The notes under the pieces: model-generated
Databases searched by the model: none
What the model was told of the DNA's origin: nothing
What the model saw: only the letters and a program-made list of their open reading frames with translations
Translations under genes and position numbers: made by a program
Origin: Eleusine coracana subsp. coracana
Lineage: Eukaryota > Streptophyta > Magnoliopsida > Poales > Poaceae
Assembly: GCA_032690845.1 (NCBI GenBank)
Contig: CM064430.1
Location: forward strand, 3,706,949-3,770,948
Direction: 5' to 3'
DNA: 64,000 nt
Part shown: piece by piece, positions 36,880-48,800 of the stretch
Numbering within the stretch: position 1 is the stretch's first letter
Layout: every line of letters starts with the position of its first letter

Positions 36880-37572
36880 GTACCCTTGTTTCTATATTCT
36901 CTTGTCTTCCTTCCATTTCCATAACTCCAGATGCTCAGCCATTAGGAGCTCGTGCTCCCCGACGAGCCCGCATTCCTCTTGATTCATCCGTGCCACTATG
37001 ATTTCATCGATTCGCCTACCATTGACTTCCCATAGCTCTATCGTAATTGTACCTCACCTTGTGTTGCCATCTGAGAGAACAGAGGAATATGATCACACAC
37101 AAAAGAGTATACACACGAATGGGGTTAATGTGACTTGTTTATTTTTTTTGTTATGTTGTACGACACATGTGTGAAGGTTGATAGGACAATCTCAACTCAA
37201 TCCTGCTCTATATCAGCAAATCAAGATTAAAATACCGATCAAAGGTGTAAAATGATCTAATTTAATGAATTATGGGAATAAAACAAACCAAATAATAGCT
37301 TAGGAGATTATGCAGACTTCGGTCATACTTGGAGAAAGTAAAGTGGATTTTATTCTTCATTTTAAATGTTGTCATGATAAAGTCCAATTTACTCTCTTCA
37401 AGTATGGGTAAAGTATAGATAATCCTCTACACTATAATTTGGTTTGTTTTACTCCCATTGTTTCCTAAATGACTTCGGCCCATGGTGCATGTTGCTCTCT
37501 TATTATTATACATGGACTTGGTCCACAGCATGGACCGTCCTATGTCCATCCACATGCCAGATTCGAAATAAA
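36880..37572. other. Spacer between duplication blocks, no gene seen
   Basis: AT-rich text without a supported open frame, RNA gene or clear repeat ends. A weak inverted similarity around 37310-37440 (TGGATTTTATTC / AAGTCCAATTTACTCT and AAGTATGG words) suggests a degenerate MITE but could not be delimited. Confidence 0.35.
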
Positions 37573-37574
37573 TA

Positions 37575-38231
37575 CTCCCTTCGTCCTACAATATAGCTAG
37601 TTTTGTGTTTGTTCTAAGTCAAACTTTTATAACTTGGACCATTCATTACAAAAGATTTATAAAAGTTGACCGAGATCTAGCATGTACATGGTGAGAGCGA
37701 GGGTGAGATCCAGGGGGGAGGGGGGAGAGTTTCAGGAGGGCAGTGGGAAGCAATATGCAGATAAGAATGAACAAGAGAGAATGGATAAGATGCAAGATTT
37801 TGATATTTGTTTGGAAAGCTGATGGTTTTACGCCTGAGCAATTTGAATACATTCCACACCTCCTCGCGTGGTCGGTTGCTCGCTATTTTCTTGGGTGTGG
37901 ATCCTCACAAAAAGGCCAATTCTTATGGAGGTTCTCTACTACCGCCAAAAAAATTAATTTTTGTGAAGGTATTTAACAACCATCACTATAATAGATATTT
38001 ATCGTGTAGGTTTTCTTGCTACTCCCACAAAAAATATCCACCCTCACAAAAATTCTATTTTCTGGTAGTGTACTTAAGATTTATATATTATGATAGTTTG
38101 ATTCATGACCAATCTAATAGTAGTATCTTTATGTTGTCAATGATTATCAATTTTTTGTTATGACCGATCAAAGTTTAAAATTTTTGACTTAGGACAAACC
38201 CAGAACTAGCTATATTCTGATATGGAGGAAG
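37575..38231. mobile_element. TA-flanked MITE with long inverted repeats
   Basis: Left arm CTCCCTTCGTCCTACAATAT continuing with AGCTAGTTTTGTGTTTGTTC; right arm in reverse complement CTTCCTCCATATCAGAATAT continuing with AGCTAGTTCTGGGTTTGTCC. The arms are about 55 bp and TA flanks both ends (37573-37574 and 38232-38233). The size and arms fit Stowaway-like elements. The interior includes CCTCACAAAAA repeats and a TTTTCTGGTAGTG end at about 38065-38077 that may belong to a second, nested element. Confidence 0.65.
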
Positions 38232-38235
38232 TATA

Positions 38236-40520
38236 ATATTCATTGGAATAATCTTTAGAATATTCTCTGGAATATTCCTTGTCTTTTTAATTTCTTTTCT
38301 AGAAATCCTTTTAACACATTTAACCTTAGAGAATTCATAGGAAATTCCATGTAGCTCAGATTGATGTGATTCCAATTATGTTAGCTTGTAGAATTGTTCT
38401 CTATGTGTTAGTGTTGTCCAAATTTCCAACCTTGCACTTTCACATTTTCTAATTTAAATTCAAATTCAAATTTGCTTACATTCATCATTTCTTACCTGTT
38501 TCACTCCCAATTCGAATTACAGACGAGCCTGAGACTAAGGAGTACAAAAATGATCTGCACGAAGACTTTAACCCTTGAGGGACCATAATAAAGAAGGCAA
38601 GCCGCTTTCTTGATCACTATTGCTTACCAAGTTGTCAAAATTACATGTATTACTTAGTCACCACATTGATCCTCTATGGGCAATGGCGGAATCTTGATAC
38701 TTACGGAGAACTGGTGTTCTAGCCGTAGGCGTACGAGGTAGGTGTTAGTGGGTTTCGTGGTTGCGACTCGGCTCCACAAGAGGGATACACCACTAGATCA
38801 GTGGTAGGCTCGTCGCAACTTCACAACCCTTAGTCTCACGAGGCTCGAGAGGCTCAGTTCTGGAGATGCGGGAGATGGTAGTCGATGCTTGAGAATGGAT
38901 TTTGTGTGTACTTTCTATGCTTAGGCTATGACCATAGTCTATGTATGGGCCATATCATGTGGGTACAGGTTTATCACTATGTGGAGTTATGATCTATGTA
39001 CATAGCCGTGTCCATGGTCAAGGACATTGCCTAAGAGCTTTCATAGTGATTAGTTTTATTTTTCTTCCTCTTCCCCATCTTTTAACGTTTTTGATTCCGG
39101 CCTAGAGTTGTGGCCCAGTGGGAGGATAGTAACTGGCATTAAAATTTAAATCTTACAGGGACATATTAATCCCTATAGACAAGATAATAATAACTTGATG
39201 ATTTAAAATAATTTGAAATGTTGTGAACTAAAATGTTTACCAATCTAGCTTTTAGCACTTAGCATTAACCTATCCTTAAAATACTTGCATGCATAGCATA
39301 ATTGCTAGGATAGAGCGGTTTGTTGAGTACATCATATACTCAGGGCAACACCCCTTCTCGTTTTCAGGAGACGGAGAAGCAAGTGAACCTAACTAGAACT
39401 TCGATGAAGCTGGTGATGAGGAGTAGACTGGTTTTGCTTACACTCGAGTTGCATGTGGAGATGAATCGATCATGATGAAGACTTCTGTTGTAGACTTCGC
39501 TTCTGTATTTGTTATTTCACTTCCGCCTGATTCCATGTTTATCTTCCTTGGTCTACATGCCAAGTTCATGTACCCAGATGTTCATGATTAAGTTATGGAG
39601 ATGTTATCTGATTGTTCTACCTTATCTTTTGTCTTGATCTTTTAGGTATTATTATGTTATCATTTATGATTGGTTGTATGTACTATCCTCCTCAGAGTAG
39701 CTATGAGGTATAAAGGGTTCGGTTTTATCTTTGGGTAAAATTGGGTCCTCACAATGCAACTGACAGAATAGAGATCTATATTTGGACGGTCCTTTGTGTT
39801 GGTTTAGTTTTTCAATATGTGATGTTGTTTTCACGAATTTCACATTTTATTATTTTTTATAATTTGTCCTCCATTGGTTTCTGAATTGATTGAGACAAAT
39901 TTTGTATCTCGGGATTTCTATTCCCATGTTCCAAACAGACGCCGGTAATACTAGTCCCAGATGGAAAATTCCACCTAGGGGATGGGGGTGATAGGAGGAA
40001 CCTTGCTGGGGATTTGTTACCCTGGGTTTTTCAGACAGATCCCAAACTAAGCCTGAGGTATGGATGAGATGTTGATAGATGTCTTTGGTGAACATATAAT
40101 AATATAAAAATAATTATGCATCCGACGGGATCTTACTACTTGGTGTCTGACTTTCACACACTACTGGAAACTAACATATCCTGGTGGCCTTAACACGTCT
40201 TCATGGTAAGCCCACAAGGAAAATTGGAACACATTTGACATTACCCTGTCGGGTGCCCACGGTGCAAGAATTGAATTTCCTTGTGTGTTTGCTCCAAAGC
40301 TCACAGCGAAGTAATAACCTTGTTGGCGAGCTCGAAACACAGATGCAAAAGACACAAGAAAAATTCGACCCAACATATAACGATATAATACTTTTGGTGT
40401 CCGCACGCTTTCTTTTTCCTGTCCTGCATAAATCCATTGTATTGCCCATAACATAGCCACCACCAGATAAGATACGCAACTGGAAGAATTTTGCTCCAAA
40501 GCGAGTTCAGATTTTCTTCT
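38236..40520. other. Spacer with probable degenerate repeat sequence
   Basis: No gene recognised. The text at about 38400-39770 is non-coding, has the look of an LTR or its internal remnant (GTATAAAGGGTTCGG and GGGTCCTCACA near the right end), and lacks a partner. At 40160-40520 open frames exist on both strands, the longest on the minus strand (112 codons, with a WAYHEDVLRPPGYVSF ending), but I do not recognise them. A lone CACTACTGGAAA word occurs at 40160. Confidence 0.3.
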
Positions 40521-40525
40521 GGATA

Positions 40526-40902
40526 ATGAGACATGTCAACACTCGTACACGGGACTTCCTATACTCTTGAGATATGCTGGACACACCTCACTGCCTGTTC
40601 TGTATATCCGAGAAAGAAAACATTGAACACATATAAACTCAGTTGCGGATGTATGCGACACATGTGCCTCTGCCTTCTAGGTGTGGGAGCCAACGGTGAC
40701 CAACACCCTACTCCTTGCCATGCTTTGGACAGTATGGAAACGTCAAAACCGCAAGGTCTTTGATGACGTTACCATGCCTCTGGCTGCTACTGCTCTCCAG
40801 TTGTCTGATCATATTAATCTATGGCTTGTCAGGGCCAAATCGTCGACTCAAACAAGTCCCATTGGTGACTGGTGTACCTCCGTCGTTGATGCAATTAGAT
40901 AG
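40526..40902 (+). mobile_element. LINE 3'-end fragment (zf-RVT and tail)
   Basis: Plus-strand translation gives a degraded zf-RVT motif (TRDFLYS, CLFCISEKENIEHI, with stops) followed in another frame by LLAMLWTVWKRQNRKVFDDV and a short C-terminus ending at TAG 40900-40902. This is the usual order at the end of plant LINE ORF2. There is no endonuclease or RT nearby, so it is a 5'-truncated or eroded fragment. Confidence 0.55.
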
Positions 40903-41206
40903 TACACTACTACTTTTCTGTTTTCTCTTTCTATCATTTACGCTGCGAACAAGCCTTTGGCTCGATGGTAGTGCTCCTGGGTGGCTGCCCTCCCACCCGG
41001 GTTCGGATCGACTCTGGTTTTGCAAGGGGGGGGGGGCGTCTTTGTCCTGAAAAATCTCCTCACTCTCCCTAATCAAAACATAGATAAAAAAGACTCAAGT
41101 CATAGCTCACATAGTCAACTGAATCTCTGTGTATAGTTGAAGAGGGAGTTGTGAGAAGGCTCTTCTCCTTAAATAATGTCGTCAGGGTGGCTTCTTTCGT
41201 CGAGTT

Positions 41207-41488
41207 TGTAACATCCCGCCCCTCCGAGGCCGGGTCCGCTTACACCTGATAGCTCTCTAGGACCTCAAGACTTTTCTCACATACCAACACAAGTCTTATC
41301 TGCGCACTTTGTCCTCACTCGTGTGCACCCGGGAATGAATTCCCGGTCGGTCATCCATGCCTAAATTGCTCCAAGCCAAACACGCTTAACTTTGGAGTTC
41401 TTTGTAGATGAGTTTTCGGAAAAGAAGTTATAACTTGTTGGTATGAGCATTCTATCAATCCTATTAAGCCCTGGACCAGAATATCACA
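41207..41488 (-). mobile_element. Cassandra TRIM solo LTR (5S rRNA-derived)
   Basis: On the minus strand the 282-bp sequence starts TGTGATATTCTGGTCCAGGG and ends GGGCGGGATGTTACA, i.e. TG...CA ends. It is flanked by a perfect 5-bp target duplication GAGTT (41202-41206 and 41489-41493). Minus-strand bases about 41402-41330 resemble 5S rRNA: AACTCCAAAGTTAAGCGTGT, then GGATGACCGACCGGGAA. An LTR carrying a 5S promoter is the hallmark of Cassandra elements. With one LTR and one target-site pair, this is a solo LTR left by recombination. Confidence 0.88.
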
Positions 41489-41929
41489 GAGTTTTTTTTC
41501 TATTATTTTACGCTGCTCTGCGTGTGTAAAATGTGAACTCTGTTATATTGATCATAAAGAAAATTCAGGTGGGGCACTACCCTACCATAGTTTCCTCAAA
41601 AAATCAGATAAGATATTCATGTGGTCATGAGCAATCATGATGGGCTAAAATGAACTGTGGGCCCATGAAAATCAGATAAACAGGTCAGAATGTATAAATA
41701 TATATTCATACTTTCCGAAAGCTGCTTTGTATTATCGGAATACTAAACATGTAAAACCTAGATATTCACAATTCCAGGGGTTAAGTGCTAACTATTTAGT
41801 GATGGTATTGATTTGTGCCATTCTTCGTAGGAAGCATGAGAATATGCAAGGAGTTATGGGCGGAGGTAACACAATAATTTACTACAAAACAGCATCACTA
41901 AAGTAACAGTTTAGCTGTTCTTTCATGTG

Positions 41930-44900
41930 CTACTTGTAATCTGATCCCATGGTATATTCAGATACGAGTTTGGAAAATAAGGAAGATCTGTCCTCTAGCA
42001 GCTTAGCTGGAGTATCCTGCTCTGCAATTTCACCTGTTTCAAAACATAAACAGAGTTAAAATTGAAGGAGCAACAAATATCAAAATTTAAGGCTCGCAAG
42101 TCCGAGTATAACTAACCGTTGTCCAGAAGCAAGACTTTGTCACTGCCAAGTACTGATGTAATACGATGTGCAATTGTAATCACTGTACATTCAGCAAATT
42201 GATTTTTTAATGTGTTTTGTATCAAATTGTCTGTTACTGGATCCACAGAAGAAGTGGCTTCATCCAAAACCAAGATCTTTCTTCTTTTAAGAATCACCCT
42301 TCCCAAACAGACAAGCTGACGTTGACCTGTGCTCCAGTTTTTGCCATCTTCCATCACTGTATTAAAAAAAAATGAGTTATGACTGAGATTTTTTTGATGA
42401 AAAGTTATGACTGAGATAGAGCAGTCTTGGGAACTTCACTGGCAGATATCATACCTATCAAGTCAAGCTTAAGGTCATTCTTTCTTACTTCATCCGCAAG
42501 ATGACAGGAATTCAATGCCTACACATACATACAATATATTACCAACCAAATAAAAAATAATAATCCTGTCAGGGAAAATAAACATGTAGGTGCACGAATG
42601 AAGAAGCGATGAGATAAATTTTATACTTAAAGCTATATACCTCCCAAATTTCTGCATCACTATACTCCCCCAGAGGGTCGATATTGCTTCGCAGGGTTCC
42701 CTCGAACATAACAGGATCTTGTGGGATGATGCTTAATCTTGTTCGAAGGTCATGCAGTCCAATAGTGCAGATGTCAATGCCATCTATCAACATTTGTCCA
42801 GACCATGGGTCAACAATGCGGAACAATGCCTGAATCAAGGTTGATTTGCCACCACCTGTCCTTCCAACGATACCTGTCTTCTTTCCCCCCGGTAAGGTGC
42901 AGGTCAGGCCTTTCAAAACAAAAGGCAATTGTGGTGCATACCGTACCTGCATGGCATAACGCACTTGAGAGAAAGGACAATCAACTAGAATTGTCTGTAC
43001 CAGGTGATATTTGTTTTTCCACCTTAAGCATATATTTAATTTTCTATAATATTATCAGAATATACTGCCAATAAGGTCTGCAACATTCTTTTAATAGCAG
43101 AAGCAACGTCAAAAACAAAAATGACATGTTTATATTGGTATAAAATGTCAAACAGAAAAAACGTTTTTTAAACATCTACTATTCTGAAAACTGTCTCGTA
43201 AAGATTAAATTTTAAGAAAAATGAGGCAAGAGTGTTGCATTTATTGCGAGAGAAGATAGCACAATACAGCCTAGGATTCACATCACGCTAATAAGAATCA
43301 AAAAGAGGCAAAAACAAAGTACTTTATTTGATCATAAAGTTGTGAATTTTCAAAAATACAAGTACAGAAACAGTTGCACAAATTGAATTAGATAATACAT
43401 AAAGTTGAGGAGACAAACATGCAGGTTACGGAGCTCAATTTCGCCCTTTATTGGCCATTGGCAATCTGGTCTACTTTCAGGTAGTGTAAGCGGCGGTTCA
43501 GAAGGAATAGTTGTATACTGCAAGATTCTTTCCACGGATATCATTTCATTTTCCAAACTACAAAGAACAGCAATGGCCCACCCTTGTAGCATGTTGAGAC
43601 TTAGTCCATAAGTGACTGCAAGACCAGCAGTTTCTGTACAAAATATTATCAGGGTGTTAGAAGTCAATGAGAACCGTTTTTATGTACCTAGAAAAGGTCT
43701 GATAATAAGTTACTTACTTGGGTCGATTAGAGATGTTGGTGTGGAGATCAGAAGTATCAATGTGAAGGAAAAAATGAACCACGAAAGAATATCCAAGCGA
43801 AAGCACAACCATTCCATTGCAGCAGCGTTATATAAACTTGGACGAGATAAATTATCTACCAAATGTCCAGTACAACTGAGAAATTGCCTTTCCTTTTGAA
43901 AGCATCTAATGATATCTGAGCCAGCTATTGACTCTGTAAAATGTTGCATTACAGGAGCTCTGCAAACTCCTATCAACCTTTGTAACTCTCTAGCAGCATC
44001 TATATAGTATTTCTAAAATGGAAACAGTGTAGGAAATGATTAGGTGTCAAACAATGAACGTAATACACATAATAATAATATAATTGTGAGATACTAATGA
44101 ATATCTTAGGGTAAAATAATATCTTGACTTGAACTTTTACTAATATATATCCAACACACATATATGCAATGCCAACTCATGAGTTTGTAATTTTATAACA
44201 ATGCCTTTTAGATTCTTCTCCTTCACTCATCCTCTAGAACAAAAAAAAAATTCATAATTACAATCAACTGTCACAACTAATTTACAAAAAAAAATTAACA
44301 TTGAACTAACCTGATACCACAGCGATGCAACAATAACGGGGATAAAAATTACAAATACTGGCCATGCAACCCGTGACATCAGAAGAATTGTGCCTAGAAT
44401 CTCAATGGCTGGAAATAGAAGATATCCCATCAGGTCGAAAATTCTAGTGTCCGCTGTGCTTTGGTCGGTTGAAGCCTACACAGTTCAATTCAACATTCAG
44501 CATTAAAAGATAATAGACAATAAGAATGAAAATATGATTAATTCCAAGGAATAAACAAATATGATATATACTGACAAAATATACGCTGAATGCAATTGCT
44601 TACTCTATTCAAGATACGCCCGCTAGGAGTGGAGTCAAAGAAAGACATTGGAGCTCGGAATATGCGGTCGTGCATCTTTTCAAATAGAATACTGGCAGTC
44701 TTACATCCAGCCATGACAAGAAGATGTGACCGTAAGAAGATGCACAATGAGCTAAAAAGTGCTAGTGCAACATATACATTTATCATCAGCAAGCAACTAA
44801 CTCGTGGATTCACATTTTTAGATATTGGAGCAGCCCAGGCCATCCAGAAATTGCTTCCAATTTGAAGAACTTGGAAAATGATCTGAGCAACCAAAATAAG

Positions 44901-47825
44901 TGGCACAAGTGCTCCTGTATATGCCATCGTAATATATTGCCAGTAGACAATAAATCCAACCCGGCCTTTCTCCCTCTCTTCTTCTAGTACTAGCTGACCA
45001 TTATCAACAGTCTCTTCTTCATTGTTATCATCCTGTCTATCCTCTGTTATGACTAAGGTGTTTCCATCACCGCCAGAATGATATGTACTATCCAAATTGC
45101 CGCTATTGCTCTCCAGCATGTTAAGGGTAGATAAGGCATCTTTATGGGATACGACTAATTCCATAAGCTCTTCACCAGACCTAAGAATTTCTTCATAGTT
45201 CCCTGACTGTATTATTTTTCCATCCCTCAGAACCTGAAAGATGAGAGGGATTTTTTTCATCTTAGTAATAATATGAGTGGAATTGGAACAGTGGAAAGTT
45301 GCGTATAGCAAACAAGAAGAGGCTAGAGCAAGATAGACCAGCCAACTTACCAGGATAAGATCAGCCGAAGGCAAAAATTCGACATGATGGGTGACATATA
45401 GAACAGTTTTTGAAGCTAAAAGTCCTAGCAAGCACTCCTGCAAATATACATATCCAGTAAGTTTCAAAGAACCCTAAAATCAAGCATAAGGACAAATTAG
45501 ACCGCAAAACCCATAGCTAACAACATGCCAAATCCATAAGTCATTTTTCAGTGTAACGGAAAGGATCTGCTACAGGACATTCTTGTTTTTCTCAAACCTC
45601 TTAACACCCATTTTTTGTGTCTAAGATGTGTGGCAACATAAATGGTCAAGGAGAGCGGGGTGGCTTTTTTTGAGGGGGAGGGGGGGGGGGGGGTATGAGC
45701 TATGCCCATGCAGAGAATAGAAGAGATGATGGTATAACAACAGATGAACGAATATGGCAATAGCTTTATTTGGAATAAGGACGCTCTCTTCAAGCATCAA
45801 TGTATAGATATTTATTTCTAGGAGCCAGAGTCTAGTTCTTATATATTTGGCATGTATTACTAATTAATAACCATAATAAAAGAAAAAGGAATCTGTTGAT
45901 TATTGCCAGATTTGGCTAAACTCCGCAAAGAATAGCAATATAACATCAAGCATCGAATTCAAATTGGACCAGAACAACCTTTAAGATTTAGAAGTGTTGT
46001 GTAGAGTAAAAAATGAGCAACGAGTGTCATAACAAAGGTTATGATTTTTACCAGTAGAATGTATTAAAGGGCATACCTTGAATAAGTGTAGCCCAGTACG
46101 AGCATCAACGGCACTAAATGGATCATCAAATAGAAAGATATCAGCATCTTGATACAAGGCACGGGCTATTTGTATCCTCTGTTTCTGTCCTCCACTTAAG
46201 TTGATTCCTCTCTCTCCTATAATTGTTTGGTCACCCAAAGGTAATGTATCCAAATCTTTTTTAAAAGAGCATGCTTCAAGGACATTTTCATATTTTTCTC
46301 TATGCATTTGTGTACCAAAAAGTACATTTTCCTGAATTGTTCCACTTTGAATCCATGGTGACTGACTGACAAAAGCAACTCTACCACAAATTTTAACCTC
46401 TCCAGATAGCTTTGGTATCTCACCAAGGAGGCAAGACAGTAAGCTTGATTTACCAGACCCAACAGTTCCACAAATAGCAACCTTGAATCCTTGTCGTACA
46501 GAAAAGTTCAGGTCTTGAAGAGTAGGCACCTGAGAAGATTTATCCCAAGAGAAGTGACCATTTCTCACCTCAACAGACTTAGCGGTGCTACCATTTGGAA
46601 GCTTAGTTACAGCATCACTTGCTGATTCCTCAAGGCGTAGGAATGAGCATATCCTGTCAAGTGATACTTTTGTTTGAATGATTGATGAGATTGTGTCCGG
46701 TAGACTGTAGATAGGGCCTTGCAACTGCCTAAATGTTGCCAGAGCAGATAATACTTTCCCTGCTTCTAATGGGATGCCCAAAAGTATGCAAGTTCCAAAA
46801 GTTATCATAGCAACAAATGCAGGAGCACCAAAAAAGACAGATATAAGCATTGATGAGGTGTAGACATATTTCTTTATCCAGTTCATCTCTACCTTCCTCA
46901 ACTCTTTTACCTTGGATAAGAAAGCCAATTCCCAACCTTGAAGCTTGAGAATGCGCATGTTCCTCAATATTTCGGACATAGAGCTCATTCTAGCATCCTT
47001 GGCGTTCATAGTTTTCTCTTGGTAATTCTGCTGGATTCTCCCCAAAGGTATGTTAGCCAACATTATCAAAACAGTGGCTGCAAGGGCAGCAAATGCTGCT
47101 AAGCCAAGAGTAGAGTATAAGATAACCATTGCAAGACTAATTTGCACAGGGAGCAGCCAAAGTTCGTGCATAGACCAATTAAAATTTCTTACGCACTCAA
47201 CATCGAGGCTCACAACATTGATCAGCTCTCCACTTGAGCTACCTTGCTTGGACTGACTAGAGAGGGCAAGACCTTTTTGGAAAATAATAGCAATAAGAGC
47301 TGAACGCACACGTATGCCTAGTTGTTGGGACCTGAAGAGCAAATGCCTTGATGATAGACCTTCAACGAGCTGTGAAACAACAAATGCCGACACCATAAGG
47401 TACCCTTCTTTAGTTGATCGTGGGGTTTCATTTAGATAGTCAACGAAGTACTCGATCAGATAGGGACCAACATAGGAAGTAACAGTACGGAGTAGGGCAT
47501 AAACTGCAGTGGCAATTATAAGTTTCCATGTTGTGAGCACAAGAGCTTTTGCTAGCATAACTGTTGTAACATCAGTCAGCTGTCCTGTGGCAGACATCTT
47601 GGAAATCTTTGATTTAAACATAGGGCTAATTCCATGGACACTGTCGCTGTCATCCAAGAATGGCACATCATCAAGGTCTAGTGCTTTCCTCTTCCCAAGG
47701 TCAAGTAAAGGAGCCATCCATGAAAACGTGATACTACTAAATAATCCAACATCTGTGAAAATTGATCTACACCTTGTTGCCTCAGATAAGAGAGACGGTT
47801 CATGGTCTAAAAGAGGTTCCTTCAT
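41930..47825 (-). CDS. ABCC (MRP-type) ABC transporter without TMD0, intact
   Basis: ABCC pumps use ATP to move glutathione conjugates and other organic anions, usually into the vacuole. Ten coding exons: 47825-46077, 45437-45351, 45233-44604, 44475-44311, 44012-43718, 43633-43419, 42946-42641, 42518-42455, 42356-42117 and 42033-41930. All have GT-AG borders and sum to 3,855 nt (1,284 aa). NBD1 has Walker A GTVGSGKS (453-460), LSGGQ (543-547) and FLFDDP (about 564-569). NBD2 begins near 1048 with Walker A GRTGGGKST (1075-1083), STGQRQ in place of LSGGQ, and LVLDEATSSVD. TMD2 includes RILNRASTDQS. The ATG giving MKEPLL is preceded by a 5' UTR intron (48576-47844). The protein starts where the linker after TMD0 would be in canonical plant ABCCs of about 1,500 aa, so TMD0 is missing. 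Motifs such as LDLDDVPFLDDSDSVHG suggest the ABCC3-like clade. Substrate unknown. Confidence 0.92.
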
Positions 47826-47843
47826 TTTAGTGATGAATAGCTC

Positions 47844-48800
47844 CTGTGAATGCAAAAGAACAAATTCATAAAGGTATATAACTTATTTGTTAATTCTACA
47901 ATCGTAGTACAAAATTTGTCACTCAACATAAGAAGAGTGTTAGATTCAACAGATCAGGTTTCCTCGAATAGCATATATAGACAATAATGCTTTAAAATTT
48001 CACATGCATGTTATCACCAGAGGCTTACGGCTTCCAGTGTTGAGCTTATTAATGCCTTGCTGGCCATTTAAATATGTCAGTGGCGCGAAAGATAAAGAAC
48101 ATGTGTGCGCGCGCGTAGGAGGGGCCTTGCACCTCTCCTTGTAATTTTATTTTCTCTTCCTAATATTTCGATATGCAGGAGAGCAGAATGCAGAAGCGCG
48201 CCTACATAAGGAGAATTCTAAGAAAATAAAAAGGGACCTATTAACACACCGTGGTACATCCACAAACTTATTTTAAAGTGTATATGTGTATCTTAGTTTA
48301 TTTCCTTGCAAAATGGAAACTCTACTCTTTTTTTTTACAACAGCAACTCTACTCCTTATTCACATATTGCAAAACCCCAGTTCCAAATAACCCTAATATC
48401 CAGAAGAATTTCAAACAAGGAAAACAGCTGACAGATTTCTCCAAGAAAGAGTATCAACAATAGACTCAGTGATGCAATCGACATGGCTAATTCTTTGATC
48501 AAGTAAGCGTTTTTGTCAACATTATATGATGTCCAACAGATGCACAACCTAAGAGGATAGATGATTGATTACCGACCTTTCGAAACCAGTGGAGTTCCTC
48601 TGGTCTGTGTCTTCTTGCTGGCCGCGAATCGATCTGGATGCAATTTTGGAACTTGACGCCAATGGTTGTCTTGGGGCTGTGGGGACCTGGCGGAAGACTG
48701 GACAATCAGTGCGCGCGGCGACGCGGATTCTGGCGAAATCGCCGAGTGATGCTGGACTCCGTGCCACCAGCGATTTGGTTAGTAACACCGGTGACGGCTA
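47844..48800 (-). promoter_or_regulatory. 5' UTR intron and first exon of the block B ABCC gene
   Basis: Donor GAAAG|GTCGGTAATC at 48577/48576 and acceptor GCATTCACAG at 47844 define a 5' UTR intron of about 730 bp, matched in block A. The exon above 48577 has no long hydrophobic frame. The TSS is not visible. Confidence 0.5.

Noticed and set aside
37840..38080. Possible CACTA element ending TTTTCTGGTAGTG within the 37.6-38.2 kb MITE
   Set aside because: A left CACTA terminus could not be found; only the right end is suggestive.
40158..40171. CACTACTGGAAA, a possible CACTA left end
   Set aside because: No matching right end or target duplication nearby.
41330..41402. A 5S rRNA gene
   Set aside because: Only part of 5S is matched and it is inside an LTR with TG...CA ends and GAGTT duplication, so it is Cassandra-derived.
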